64,000 bases of DNA from Paeniglutamicibacter gangotriensis Lz1y (GCF_000348945.1 NZ_AOCK01000001.1:592282-656281), one strand, 5' to 3'. Positions 41,843 through 50,932 are shown, counted from the first letter of the stretch. The notes: generated by a model from the sequence alone, not told the origin. Numbers and translations: made by a program.

Positions 41843-42706
41843 ATGAAAACCGATCCGATACTACGGACCCGGCCCATGTCCCGGGCGGCCGCTCGCGTCC
41901 TGGCCTCCGCTTCGCTGCTCGGCATGGTGCTGCTGGCAGGGTGCTCCGGGGCTGCCCCCGAGGGACCGCTCGACACCGGAACCGTCGGTCCGCCAATGGA
42001 CCCGAGCGGGTACAGCTCCAGCACCGCTCCTGCGGGATCCGCATCCGCAAGTACCTCGGAATCGGCACCCGCAGCTTCCTCTGAAACTGCCTCCGAGAAG
42101 TCCTCAGCCTCCCCGACGGCGGCGGATGAGATCGACACCGCCGACTGGAAAACCTTCTCCACCCAAGGAATCAGTTTCAAGCACCCGGCGGACTGGACGA
42201 TTGAGGCCGATCCGTGTGATGACTGCAACTCGAGCGCTGAACCGCACGATGACCGATACACGAAGTGGGACATCAAGAATTCTTCCGGGACGGAGATCGC
42301 CGAGTTCCGGGCGGACTCGGCCATAGACACCGATGGCGACACCGGGGTCTATGACCGCACCGTGCTCGAGTCAACTCCGTCGGAGGCGCAACTGCTGGCC
42401 CCGGCAGAGGTCGTCTTCGAACACATGGTTGTGGATGACGCGGATGATGACGATGAACAGGAGCAAAGGGTCCTGTTGATGCTCAACGACGCCGCGGCCA
42501 CCAAGAAACGCGACGAGAAACCGGCATTAAGCTATTTTTCATCGGCCAAGGATCTGAGCAGCCAAATGTTCAGTACTGACGATTTCGTCGATGATCTCGG
42601 ATTTGATGAGGACCATGTCAGCAAGGAAGATGCAGCCAAGGTCAAGGCCAGCGAGGACTACCGCCGACTTCGGGCCATGATGCTCAGCGTGCGCCTCGGG
42701 ACGTAG
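41843..42706 (+). CDS. Lipoprotein of unknown function
   Basis: 287 residues with a signal peptide and lipobox VLLAGC, then a ~50-residue Ser/Ala/Pro linker. A globular part begins at WKTFSTQGISFKHPADWTIE, a fold start seen in PsbP/DUF-type lipoproteins (FxxPxxW). An acidic run DDADDDDEQEQ occupies the middle. GAAGGAG precedes the ATG. No partner gene is evident. Confidence 0.75.
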   Translation: MKTDPILRTRPMSRAAARVLASASLLGMVLLAGCSGAAPEGPLDTGTVGPPMDPSGYSSSTAPAGSASASTSESAPAASSETASEKSSASPTAADEIDTADWKTFSTQGISFKHPADWTIEADPCDDCNSSAEPHDDRYTKWDIKNSSGTEIAEFRADSAIDTDGDTGVYDRTVLESTPSEAQLLAPAEVVFEHMVVDDADDDDEQEQRVLLMLNDAAATKKRDEKPALSYFSSAKDLSSQMFSTDDFVDDLGFDEDHVSKEDAAKVKASEDYRRLRAMMLSVRLGT

Positions 42707-42748
42707 CATGGAAGCAAGACCAACAACCCAGCAACGCGAAAGATCCCC

Positions 42749-43372
42749 TTGAGCAACGAGCTGTACATCAAAATCTGTGGGCTCAGCACCCCCGAGACCG
42801 TAGAAGCGGCGGTGCTGGCGGGAGCCAATGCCGTGGGCTTCGTTTTTGCCCCCGGCAGCCCGCGAACCGTTGCACCAGAGCTCGCAAAAAACCTCATCGC
42901 GCGGGTACCGCGAGATGTTGAAACCGTCGGGGTCTTCCGCAACCAGCCACTGGATACGGTCATCGACATGGCCCGCCGCTCGGGTGTGGGGACCGTCCAA
43001 TTGCATGGCAGCGAACCCCATTCCGATACCCAGGCGCTGCAGAGGGAGGGGTTTGCGACCTTGCGTGCCCTGTCCTTCGATGACTACCGGGCGCTGGGGA
43101 AATCGGATCAAGAACTCTGGGCCGCCGAACGGATCCTACTCGATGCCGTCGAGCCGGGCGCCGGTGTCACCTTCGACGCGACGGCATTACTGAATTCGCC
43201 CCCGAAGGGTCCCTGGATCCTGGCCGGTGGCCTGAACCCGCAGAACGTCGCGGGCTTGGTCCGCACCTTGCGCCCCTCGGGTGTGGATGTCTCTTCCGGT
43301 GTCGAATCCAGCCGTGGGACCAAGGACGTTGGTTTGATCAAGGCGTTCATCGCCGCGGCCCGTTCCGTGTGA
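42749..43372 (+). CDS. trpF: Phosphoribosylanthranilate isomerase
   Basis: Third-step isomerase of tryptophan synthesis. A 207-residue (beta/alpha)8 protein with catalytic Cys10 (YIKICGLSTPE) and Asp132 (RILLDAVEPGAG), plus phosphate-binding GPWILAGGLNP and GVDVSSGVESSRGTKD. Start TTG 42749. No other trp genes are close. Many actinobacteria use the bifunctional PriA instead, so a separate trpF is notable. Confidence 0.9.
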   Translation: MSNELYIKICGLSTPETVEAAVLAGANAVGFVFAPGSPRTVAPELAKNLIARVPRDVETVGVFRNQPLDTVIDMARRSGVGTVQLHGSEPHSDTQALQREGFATLRALSFDDYRALGKSDQELWAAERILLDAVEPGAGVTFDATALLNSPPKGPWILAGGLNPQNVAGLVRTLRPSGVDVSSGVESSRGTKDVGLIKAFIAAARSV

Positions 43373-43466
43373 TCCGGCTGCTGCCCGAACAGGGGCATGG
43401 ATCCTGATCGAATTGCCTGCGTCACACGTTCTTTTTCGTTGAACGCGATGGACTTATACGCAAAAG

Positions 43467-43496
43467 CTCTGAATCGCATCAAAACTTGTATTTCCC
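43467..43496 (+). promoter_or_regulatory. CatR-type operator upstream of catR
   Basis: CTCTGAATC (43467-43475), 13 variable bases, then TATTTCCC (43489-43496). The same bipartite block with identical spacing recurs upstream of catA at 46068-46097. It lies about 70 bases before the catR start. Confidence 0.7.
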
Positions 43497-43565
43497 ATAA
43501 GTAATCTTTGCGTCCTAATCTGGCAGTGGTGCACACCTGTGTCCCATGACCGGAGGGTGGATGAC

Positions 43566-44459
43566 GTGGAAGTGCGTCAGATGCGTTACTTCATTGCCGT
43601 GGCCGAGGAAAAGCACTTCGGACGGGCAGCCCAACGACTACACATGGCCCAGCCTCCGCTGTCGCAACAGATCAAGGCACTTGAGGAACAGTTGGGAACC
43701 CAGCTGCTGGTCCGAACCACGCGCAAGGTTGACCTCACCGCAGCAGGTGCACTGCTCTTGACTCGCGCCCGGCTGCTGCTGGCCGAGGTGGAAAAGCTCG
43801 AGCAGGATGTCAAGCTTGTGGGACAGGGAGCCAGCGGAGTCTTGCGAGTCGGGTTCTCCGGCACCGCGACCTACCGCCTGATGCCCATGATCGTCCAAGC
43901 CGCCCGGGTCCACATGCCTGGCCTGCGGCTGAACGTGCAAGGGGAGATGCTTACTCCCGAAATGGAGATCGCGTTGGAGGAACAGCGCGTGGACGTGGCC
44001 GTTTTACGCCCGCCGATCCGTTCAAACCAGTTGAGCCTGAAGTTCCTGGAAAAGGATGAGTTGGTCGTAGCGCTGCCCGAGGACCATGAGATGGCTTCGC
44101 GCGGGATCCTGGACCTCGAAGACCTGGCCGAGGAACCTTTCATCTCCTACCCACTGACTTCAGCGGTCAACACGATCTCCACCGAGGCCTGCCGCCAAGC
44201 GGGATTCAGCCCGCACATCGTCCAGGAAGCCCAGGAAACTTCGACTCTGCTTTCCTTTGTCTCCGCCGGAATGGGTGTCGCCCTCGTACCCACCGCCCGG
44301 CGCATGTTCGGACTCCAGGGCCTGGTCTTCCGCCAGCTGCGCAACGCGCCGGCCGTCGACCTGGCCGTCGCTTGGAAAACCGACAACGAAACGGCCCTGT
44401 TGAAAAAATTCTTGGACCTCTTTAAGGCTCCAGCCCCCACGGAAGGAAACCAGGCATGA
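43566..44459 (+). CDS. catR: LysR-type regulator of the catechol genes (CatR/BenM-like)
   Basis: 297 residues from GTG 43566 (GGAGG 10 bases upstream); an earlier GTG at 43539 lacks a ribosome site. N-terminal helix-turn-helix: MRYFIAVAEEKHFGRAAQRLHMAQPPLSQQIKALEEQLG, the CatR/BenM/ClcR subgroup sequence. An inducer domain follows, with SAVNTISTEACRQAGF and SFVSAGMGVALVP; muconate is the usual inducer of this subgroup. It is encoded in the same direction as catB and overlaps it (ATGA), so it is co-expressed with the pathway rather than divergent. Confidence 0.88.
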   Translation: MEVRQMRYFIAVAEEKHFGRAAQRLHMAQPPLSQQIKALEEQLGTQLLVRTTRKVDLTAAGALLLTRARLLLAEVEKLEQDVKLVGQGASGVLRVGFSGTATYRLMPMIVQAARVHMPGLRLNVQGEMLTPEMEIALEEQRVDVAVLRPPIRSNQLSLKFLEKDELVVALPEDHEMASRGILDLEDLAEEPFISYPLTSAVNTISTEACRQAGFSPHIVQEAQETSTLLSFVSAGMGVALVPTARRMFGLQGLVFRQLRNAPAVDLAVAWKTDNETALLKKFLDLFKAPAPTEGNQA

Positions 44460-45556
44460 AGATCCTGCGCATTGAAGCGATCCCCTATTCGATTCCCTAC
44501 ACCCACCCGCTTAAGTTCGCCAGCGGGGAAGTCACCGACGCCGAGCACGTACTGGTGCGCATCCACACCGACGAGGGACTCATCGGCGAAGCCGATGCCC
44601 CGCCGCGGCCCTATACCTACGGTGAAACCCAAGACTCGATCGTGAGCATCATCGAGAAAGTCTTTGCGCCACAACTGATCGGGCTTGACCCCTTCGATCG
44701 TGGCAAGGTCCACGAGGTGATGGCCCGGACCATCCACAACCAGGTCGCCAAGGGCGCGGTGGACATTGCCCTGTGGGACCTGCTGGGCAAGTCGCTGGCC
44801 ACCCCGGTGCACAAGCTGCTGGGCGGATACACCGATTCAATGCGCGTCTCGCACATGCTCGGCTTCCGCCCGGCCCAGGAGCTGCTCGACGAAGCGCTGC
44901 GATTCGGCGAGGAATATGGCATCACCACCTTCAAGCTCAAGGTCGGGCGCCGCCCGCTGTCCCTGGATATTGAGGCCTGCCACGTATTGCGCGCCGGGCT
45001 CGGCGACGATGTAGAGCTCTACCTGGACGCCAACCGCGGTTGGAGCGCCAACGAGGCCATGGAGGTGCTGCGGCGCACCGAGGGCCTGGGGTTGACCGCC
45101 TTGGAGGAACCGTGCGACGCGAAGGAGGCCATGAGCCGGCGTCGGCTCGTGGAGAAGTCCCCGATCCCCATCGTAGGCGACGAGTCGGTGCCCACCGCGG
45201 GGGATGTCTCGCGCGAACTGCTCTCTGGTGGTTCGAATGCGATCTGCATCAAGACCGCCCGTAGCGGCTTCACCGAGGCCACCGAGATCCTGGGGCTGTG
45301 CACCGGACTCGGCGTGGATGTCACGATGGGCAACCAGATCGACACCCAGGTCGGTTCGCTGGCCACCGTCACCTTCGGCGCCGCCCACGAGGCCACCACC
45401 CGCAGGGCCGGGGAGCTGTCCAACTTCCTGGACATGGCAGATGATCTGCTGGCCGAACCCATCCGCATCAACGGAGGCCGGATCTCGGTGCGCAACGTCC
45501 CAGGCGTGGGCGCAGCCATCGACGAGGACAAGCTCGCCCGTTACCGCTCCAACTAA
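44456..45556 (+). CDS. catB: Muconate cycloisomerase
   Basis: Converts cis,cis-muconate to muconolactone in the beta-ketoadipate pathway. A 366-residue enolase-superfamily enzyme with the KxK pair K160/K162 (TFKLKVGRRP), metal ligands in LYLDANRGW, EEPCD and VGDESVPT, and a second-half lysine in AICIKTARSGF. The N-terminal lid is IPYTHPLKFASGEVT. ATG overlaps the catR stop; catC follows 26 bases downstream. Confidence 0.93.
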   Translation: MKILRIEAIPYSIPYTHPLKFASGEVTDAEHVLVRIHTDEGLIGEADAPPRPYTYGETQDSIVSIIEKVFAPQLIGLDPFDRGKVHEVMARTIHNQVAKGAVDIALWDLLGKSLATPVHKLLGGYTDSMRVSHMLGFRPAQELLDEALRFGEEYGITTFKLKVGRRPLSLDIEACHVLRAGLGDDVELYLDANRGWSANEAMEVLRRTEGLGLTALEEPCDAKEAMSRRRLVEKSPIPIVGDESVPTAGDVSRELLSGGSNAICIKTARSGFTEATEILGLCTGLGVDVTMGNQIDTQVGSLATVTFGAAHEATTRRAGELSNFLDMADDLLAEPIRINGGRISVRNVPGVGAAIDEDKLARYRSN

Positions 45557-45582
45557 TTTTCCCCCCATTTTCAGGAGAAGAC

Positions 45583-45861
45583 ATGATATTTCTTGCCCGT
45601 ATGGACGTAACGTTTCCGGCCCATCTGACCGCGGCCCAGATTGCCGATTTCCAGGTCGAGGAGAAGGAGTACTCCGGATCGCTGCAGCGCAGCGGCAAAA
45701 TGGCCGGTATCTGGCGCATCGTCGGTGAATACGCCAACCACTCGATCTTCGACGTTGAATCCAATGACGAACTGCACCAGATCCTCAGTGGTTTCCCGAT
45801 GTACCCCTACATGAAGATCAAGGTCACGCCACTGGCCAAGCACCCGAACTCGATCAGCTAG
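45583..45861 (+). CDS. catC: Muconolactone delta-isomerase
   Basis: 92 residues, the full length of this small decameric enzyme, which turns muconolactone into beta-ketoadipate enol-lactone. Conserved features are FLARMDVTFPAHL, EKEYSGSLQRSGKMAGIWRIVGEYANHSIFDVESNDELH and GFPMYPYMKIKVTPLAKHPNS. AGGAG stands before the ATG. It is the last gene of catR-catB-catC, followed by a hairpin. Confidence 0.95.
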   Translation: MIFLARMDVTFPAHLTAAQIADFQVEEKEYSGSLQRSGKMAGIWRIVGEYANHSIFDVESNDELHQILSGFPMYPYMKIKVTPLAKHPNSIS

Positions 45862-45890
45862 CAGGTTCGATGGCGCCAGCGCCACAGCGT

Positions 45891-45936
45891 ACAACGACGT
45901 CGGACAGGCCCTCTGGGGCTCGTCCGACGTCGTTGT
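45891..45936 (+). terminator. Terminator after catC
   Basis: A perfect 15-bp stem: ACAACGACGTCGGAC (45891-45905) with GTCCGACGTCGTTGT (45922-45936) and a 16-nt loop, 30 bases after the catC stop. T tract weak. Confidence 0.7.
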
Positions 45937-46067
45937 CATATGGTGCCGGTGCGCGGCCCACCGGCCGGTTTTCTGAAGTTGTCTCTTCTCTCGGATCGGC
46001 TGGGTGTCACCTGCCCGGACCCCGTGACGAGGCAAGATAGGCAAAAACCTTCACTGATATGAAAAAC

Positions 46068-46097
46068 CTCTGAATCAAGCCGAAATAAGTATTTCCC
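46068..46097 (+). promoter_or_regulatory. CatR-type operator upstream of catA
   Basis: CTCTGAATC (46068-46076), 13 bases, TATTTCCC (46090-46097): the same half-elements and spacing as upstream of catR at 43467. It lies about 120 bases before the catA start and likely places catA under the same LysR regulator. Confidence 0.7.
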
Positions 46098-46218
46098 TCT
46101 TCTCAATAAGAGGCATACATTGAACGCATAGAAAGTCACTGTGACAGCAGTCACCGCACCTTGTGATTCAGCACCAGTGCAACAACACCACTCCAGCAGG
46201 AGATAGAAGGAGCACCCC

Positions 46219-47073
46219 ATGACCACCGAAACAACCGCCAGCGCAGCCGCTTCGGGCAACGCCGCCACTGATCGTTTCCGCGCTTCCGGCAAGATCGGAA
46301 GCATCGAAGTAGATGTCGAGCGCGTCAACCTGCTGGCCAGCAAGCTGATCAAGGCCGCCAACGACATCGTGCTCGAAGAGCGCGTGAGCTACGACGAATT
46401 CAACGCACTGAAGGCCTGGCTGATCAAGGTCGGCGCGGACGGCGAATGGCCGCTGTTCCTCGACGTGTGGCTCGAGCACTCCGTTGAAGACGTTGCCACC
46501 GACCACCGCGAGGGCAACAAGGGTTCCATCGAGGGCCCGTACTACATCCCCGAAGCACCGGAGCAGAAGTCCCCGGCCAAGATCGAGATGCGCGACGACG
46601 AGAAGGGCACCCCGTTGCTCTTCCAGGGGCAGGTCCGCAGCACCGATGGCTCGCCGCTGTCCAACGCCAAGGTTGAACTGTGGCACGCCGACGAGGAAGG
46701 CTTCTACTCGCAGTTCGCGCCGGGCATCCCGGAGTGGAACCTGCGCGGTACCTTCATCGCCGATGAGGATGGCAACTTCCGCATCGACACCATGCAGCCG
46801 GCCCCGTACCAGATTCCGACCGACGGTGCCTGCGGCCAGCTGATCGCGGCTGCCGGCTGGCACGCCTGGCGCCCGGCCCACCTACACCTGAAGGTTTCGG
46901 CTCCGGGCCACGAGCTGCTCACCGCCCAGCTGTACTTCCCGGGCGACGAGCACAATGATGACGACATCGCGACCGCCGTGAAGCCGGAACTGCTGCTGGA
47001 CATCCAACAGGCCACCGAAGGCAACGGCGTTCAGACGACCTACGACTTCGTCCTGGACCCCACCGCCAAGTAG
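46219..47073 (+). CDS. catA: Catechol 1,2-dioxygenase
   Basis: Intradiol ring cleavage of catechol to cis,cis-muconate with non-haem Fe(III). 284 residues with a helical N-terminal dimer/lipid-binding domain, then the catalytic beta-sandwich. Iron ligands are visible: Tyr in EGPYYIPEAP, Tyr in EGFYSQFAPG and the two His in RPAHLHLKVS. The WxADEEGFYSQF and NLRGTF stretches are typical of the CatA group. AGAAGGAG precedes the ATG. It has its own promoter with a CatR-type block. Confidence 0.95.
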   Translation: MTTETTASAAASGNAATDRFRASGKIGSIEVDVERVNLLASKLIKAANDIVLEERVSYDEFNALKAWLIKVGADGEWPLFLDVWLEHSVEDVATDHREGNKGSIEGPYYIPEAPEQKSPAKIEMRDDEKGTPLLFQGQVRSTDGSPLSNAKVELWHADEEGFYSQFAPGIPEWNLRGTFIADEDGNFRIDTMQPAPYQIPTDGACGQLIAAAGWHAWRPAHLHLKVSAPGHELLTAQLYFPGDEHNDDDIATAVKPELLLDIQQATEGNGVQTTYDFVLDPTAK

Positions 47074-47091
47074 TTTTCAGCACCCCTCGTC

Positions 47092-47132
47092 ATGGCGGGG
47101 CTCCCGGAGAGGTTTCCGGGGGACCCCGCCAT
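47092..47132 (+). terminator. Hairpin after catA
   Basis: ATGGCGGGG (47092-47100) pairs with CCCCGCCAT (47124-47132), with an inner CCCGGA/TCCGGG-type continuation. It lies 18 bases after the stop. No strong T run. Confidence 0.6.
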
Positions 47133-47234
47133 TGTCGTACCACCAAGACTTCGGTTGCAGCATGCTATGAGGCAACCAACGGCAGCACCATTCTCGCACG
47201 CTAGGGAATTCCATGTGAAAGTGAAGCATCAGCA

Positions 47235-47804
47235 ATGACCCAGGAAACCAAGTCCAAAACGGTAGACGCTAGTGATCTCGGCAGACCATTTGGCCAATTC
47301 GCCTCGGGCGTCACCGTGGTCACAGCCCGTGGAACCGACGGAAGCCCGTATGGGGCAACGGCTACGGCGTTTGCCGCGGTTTCCCAGGATCCACCGTTGG
47401 TGCAGGTAACCCTGACGCGCAGTTCAAAGGCCGCCAGGTATTTGAAAGGCGCGGACTTCACCATCAATATCCTTTCGGCCAACCAACTCGAACTTGCCAA
47501 GCACTTCGCCGGCGAAACGATCAACCGCGAACCGGAGTGGGCCTTGGAAGACGGCTTTGCTGTGTTGCTGGGAAACGTGGCAACTCTGCGATGCCGGCAG
47601 TGGAACGCCTATGACGGCGGTGACCACATCATCGTGGTCGGGGAAGTGCTCTCACTGACGGTGGATGGCTCGGACCCGTTGCTGAGCCACTCGGGGCTTT
47701 TCTACCGCATCGGCGAGCAACTTCAGGATAACCGCCAGGAAAACTGGTTCTCCGGCGCCAAGAGCTTTCAGCCCTTAGCCCCAAAACCACAGTGGACTCA
47801 ATGA
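47235..47804 (+). CDS. Flavin reductase-like protein
   Basis: 189 residues of the flavin-reductase-like FMN-binding split-barrel family that supplies reduced flavin to two-component monooxygenases. Signatures are FGQFASGVTVVTARG, GATATAFAAVSQDPPLVQVTL, FTINILSANQLELAKHFAG and GDHIIVVGEVLSLT. It is near the catechol genes but separated by a terminator. Possible partners include the SfnB/DszC-like pair at 11472-13992. Confidence 0.88.
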   Translation: MTQETKSKTVDASDLGRPFGQFASGVTVVTARGTDGSPYGATATAFAAVSQDPPLVQVTLTRSSKAARYLKGADFTINILSANQLELAKHFAGETINREPEWALEDGFAVLLGNVATLRCRQWNAYDGGDHIIVVGEVLSLTVDGSDPLLSHSGLFYRIGEQLQDNRQENWFSGAKSFQPLAPKPQWTQ

Positions 47805-47811
47805 TTCAGCG

Positions 47812-48390
47812 CAGCGCAAATGGTTGCCCGGGGTTCTGGGCGACCTGTCGATCAGTGCGATCAGCGCCGGATTCATTGCCGTGGCAGTGTTTTTTGCCGG
47901 ATCGATGCTGGTCATCATCCAAGCCGCCGAGCGAGCGAGCCTAGACAAAGCCCAGACAGCCTTCTGGGTATGGGCGGTATCGGGAGGCAGCGGCACCGTG
48001 GACCTGCTGCTGAGCAGTTCCGCCCGGGCCTCGATCGTGGTGACCTGATGTTGCTGCATACTAACGGCTACGCGCCGAATGACCGGTTGCTGCTGAGCTA
48101 CAGTTCGATTGCCAGCATGCTCTTTGTCCCGTTCGGCTCGCAAGCAAGCAACCTCCCGGCGTTCACCGAGGGGACTTGTTGCGGCCTTGGCGCGCATGAA
48201 AATCCGGCCAAGCGTGATGCTGCTGCCGCCGCGGGCGGGGGCTTTTCCACCTGTTCGGGCTGTTCAGCTCCACCATGGTGGAGCTGTTTGTTGCGGTTCT
48301 CGGTGAGCCGATCATTGCGATATCAGCTGTCGCGTTGCTGGGGGGCTGCTCGCGGGAAAAGCTGCGACCAGACAGCCGCCGTCCAGGCTC
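47812..48390 (+). pseudogene. benE: benE-like benzoate transporter, heavily degraded
   Basis: Three frames in turn match BenE benzoate/H+ symporters. About 47812-48048: GDLSISAISAGFIAVAVFFA ... IIQAAERASLDKAQTAFWVWA, then a stop. About 48075-48240: LLLSYSSIASMLFVPFGSQA ... LPAFTEGTCCGLGAHENPAKR. About 48275-48345: MVELFVAVLGEPIIAISAVALLGG. Large parts between are missing. The gene starts at the flavin-reductase stop. The association with catechol degradation makes benzoate uptake its former job. Confidence 0.75.
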
Positions 48391-48437
48391 CTGCGGATCC
48401 CGAGGTTTCGGCGGTAGAAGGTTGCTGAATGCCGGGC

Positions 48438-50075
48438 TTAGTGACCGGCGGCAATCCCGGGTGCCGCGGCAAGCAGCAGGCGCGTATAGGAATGTTGTGG
48501 GTCGGTGAACACCGATTCGGTGCGTCCGGATTCAACAACCTGGCCGCCACGCATCACCAGCACCTCATCGCTCATGTGCCGCACCACGGACAAGTCATGG
48601 GTGATGAACAGGTAACTCAATCCGAGCCGTTGCTGCAGGTCATCAAGCAGGTCAAGGACCTGGGCCTGGATAGAAACATCCAAGGCGGAGACCGGCTCAT
48701 CACAAATCAGTACCCGGGGCTGTGGTGCCAACGCTCGGGCGATGGCCAGACGCTGGCGCTGCCCACCGGAGAGAGTTGCAGGGTTCCGGGATATCAGCCC
48801 GGTCTCGAGACCCACCAAGCCCAGCAACTCGGTGATCCGCTCGCGGTGCTGGCGCGGGTTGCGGGTGGCACCGAGGCTCAGGGCATCGGCCAGCAAGGCA
48901 CCGACGGACATCCGCGGGTCAAAGGAAGAGAGCGGGTCCTGGTAGATCGCACCGAGTCCCGGGCGGCGGGTTCGCCTCTGCGCTTCGGGCACCTGACTCC
49001 AGGGTTCGCCAAAGAGTTCAACGCTTCCGGAGTCGGGCTCGAGCAATCCCAGGGCCATGCGCGCGGTGGTGGTCTTGCCTGAGCCTGATTCACCGACCAT
49101 TCCCAAGGTCTCGCCCTCAAACAAGGTGAAGTCCACATTCTGCACAGCGTGGAAGCCCGCTGCTCCGGGGATCTGGAAGCTGCGCGATAACGACCGTGCA
49201 CGCAACACCGGCTCTGCTGCCGCCGAAACCGTGGGACGGGCCGACACCATCGGCTCGGCGGGCTGTGTCGCGGGAGACAGCGGGGTAAAGCGTGGTTTTC
49301 CGGCGGGTACCGCTGCCAGCAGTGCGCGGGTGTAGGGATGCTGTGGGTTGCCGAGGATCTGTTCGGCCGGGCCAGTTTCTACGATGCGTCCGCCCTGCAT
49401 CACCGCGATGGAATCGGCGACCTTAGCCACAGCGGCCAGATCGTGGCTGATCAGCAGCATGCCGGAGCCTGTTGCCCGCAAGCCGGCGAGCAGCTCCATG
49501 ACCTGGGCAGCAATCGTGGCATCTAGCGCGGTGGTCGGTTCGTCGGCAATGACCAGGGCAGGGTCCAGCGCAATGGCCGAGGCAATCAGTGCGCGCTGGC
49601 GCATGCCGCCGGAGAGCTCGCCCGAGAGTTGTCCTGCACGGCGTACCGGATCATCAAGACCAACCGATGTCAGTAGGTCGATGACCTTGGCGGCACGAGC
49701 GCCGGGGGAGAGGCGGGTATGTAATCGCAGCGCATCGTCTATTTCCTTGCCAATCTTGCGCAACGGGTCCAGTGAGGTCAAGGCGTCTTGGAGGATGAAT
49801 CCGACCTGTTTGCCGCGGAGCTTGCGCCAGCTCCGTTGTGAGAGGTCCTTGACGTCCCGGCCGGCGAGTTCCAAGGTTTCGGCGTGCACCCGGGACCCGG
49901 TCCCGGCCAAACCAATCAGCGATCTGGCGCTCACGGATTTCCCGGATCCAGATTCACCCACCAAGGCGAGGCATTCCCCGGGCTCAATGGTGAAGGACAC
50001 CTGGGAAACCACCTCGGTGGCGTCGAAGGACACCGAGAGGTTCTTGACCCGTAGTACGGGTGGGGAAGGGGTCAT
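48438..50075 (-). CDS. ABC importer, fused double ATP-binding subunit (DppDF-like)
   Basis: 545 residues with two complete ATPase modules of the oligopeptide/nickel family. First: Walker A GESGSGKS, signature LSGGMRQR, Walker B LVIADEPTTALD. Second: GESGSGKTTT, LSGGQRQR and VLICDEPVSALD. Each ends with the family tail QHPYTRALLAAVP or QHSYTRLLLAAAP. Start ATG 50075 overlaps the permease stop. It energises the importer encoded upstream in the same operon. Confidence 0.92.
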   Translation of the reverse strand: MTPSPPVLRVKNLSVSFDATEVVSQVSFTIEPGECLALVGESGSGKSVSARSLIGLAGTGSRVHAETLELAGRDVKDLSQRSWRKLRGKQVGFILQDALTSLDPLRKIGKEIDDALRLHTRLSPGARAAKVIDLLTSVGLDDPVRRAGQLSGELSGGMRQRALIASAIALDPALVIADEPTTALDATIAAQVMELLAGLRATGSGMLLISHDLAAVAKVADSIAVMQGGRIVETGPAEQILGNPQHPYTRALLAAVPAGKPRFTPLSPATQPAEPMVSARPTVSAAAEPVLRARSLSRSFQIPGAAGFHAVQNVDFTLFEGETLGMVGESGSGKTTTARMALGLLEPDSGSVELFGEPWSQVPEAQRRTRRPGLGAIYQDPLSSFDPRMSVGALLADALSLGATRNPRQHRERITELLGLVGLETGLISRNPATLSGGQRQRLAIARALAPQPRVLICDEPVSALDVSIQAQVLDLLDDLQQRLGLSYLFITHDLSVVRHMSDEVLVMRGGQVVESGRTESVFTDPQHSYTRLLLAAAPGIAAGH

Positions 50076-50932
50076 CGTTCGCCTCCGGTTTTCAGGGCGC
50101 GGGAGAGCACCGTGGACGCGGCGGCGACCAAGACGATGGCCAGTCCCGGGAAGAAGGTCATCCACCAGCCAATTGCTAGGTAGGTGCGCCCGGCCGAGAG
50201 CATGGCACCCCATTCTGGGGTAGGTGGTGGGGCGCCTAGGCCGAGGAAGCTCAGCGATGCGGCCCAGACCACTGCCTGGCCCAGCCCTAGGGTGCCGAGC
50301 ACAGCGATGGGGGCCAGCGCGTTGGGAAGGATGTGCGTGAAAAGGATCTTGGTGCGGGAACGGCCCAGCACCGTGGCGGCCTCCACCATCGCAGAGGTGC
50401 GCAGCGCAATGATCTGGGCGCGGATCATCCGGGCGTAGCCCGGCGCAGTGGTGAGCCCGACGGCAACCACCGTGGTGCCCACGCCTGGTCCGGCCAGTGC
50501 GATGAAGACCAAGGCCAGCAGCAGCCCCGGTAGTGCAAAGAGTACTTCCAAGATCCGTCCGACCCCGAAGTCCAGCCAGCGTCCGCCGAACCCTGCGATG
50601 GTTCCCAGCAGCAGGGCCAGCCCCAAGCCGATGGCGGTGGCCGCGGCGCCGATCAACAGTGAGGGACGGGCGCCGTGGATGATGCGTGAGTAGATGTCCC
50701 GCCCGGATTCATCGGTGCCCAGCAGGTGGGCGGTCCCGGGCCCGGAGAATGCGTCGGTGGGGTTGATGGCCAGCGGATCGTAGGGGGCTAACAGTGTGGG
50801 GAAGCAAGCGGCAAGGATGAAAAAGGCGAGCACCGCGGCGGCGAGAAATAAGGGGAGCCGGGCCGTGATCTGGGTTCTATGGCGTACCAGCACTGGATCG
50901 CCGGGGCTCAGCTCGGGCTTGGGGGCGCTCAC
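50072..50932 (-). CDS. ABC importer, DppC-type membrane subunit
   Basis: 286 residues. N-terminal helix LFLAAAVLAFFILAACFP, the family stretch TAHLLGTDESGRDIYSRIIHGARPSLLIGAAAT and the ATPase-contact loop EAATVLGRSRTKILFTHILPNALAPI. ATG overlaps the upstream permease stop and its own stop overlaps the ATPase ATG. Six helices expected. Confidence 0.92.
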   Translation of the reverse strand: MSAPKPELSPGDPVLVRHRTQITARLPLFLAAAVLAFFILAACFPTLLAPYDPLAINPTDAFSGPGTAHLLGTDESGRDIYSRIIHGARPSLLIGAAATAIGLGLALLLGTIAGFGGRWLDFGVGRILEVLFALPGLLLALVFIALAGPGVGTTVVAVGLTTAPGYARMIRAQIIALRTSAMVEAATVLGRSRTKILFTHILPNALAPIAVLGTLGLGQAVVWAASLSFLGLGAPPPTPEWGAMLSAGRTYLAIGWWMTFFPGLAIVLVAAASTVLSRALKTGGER

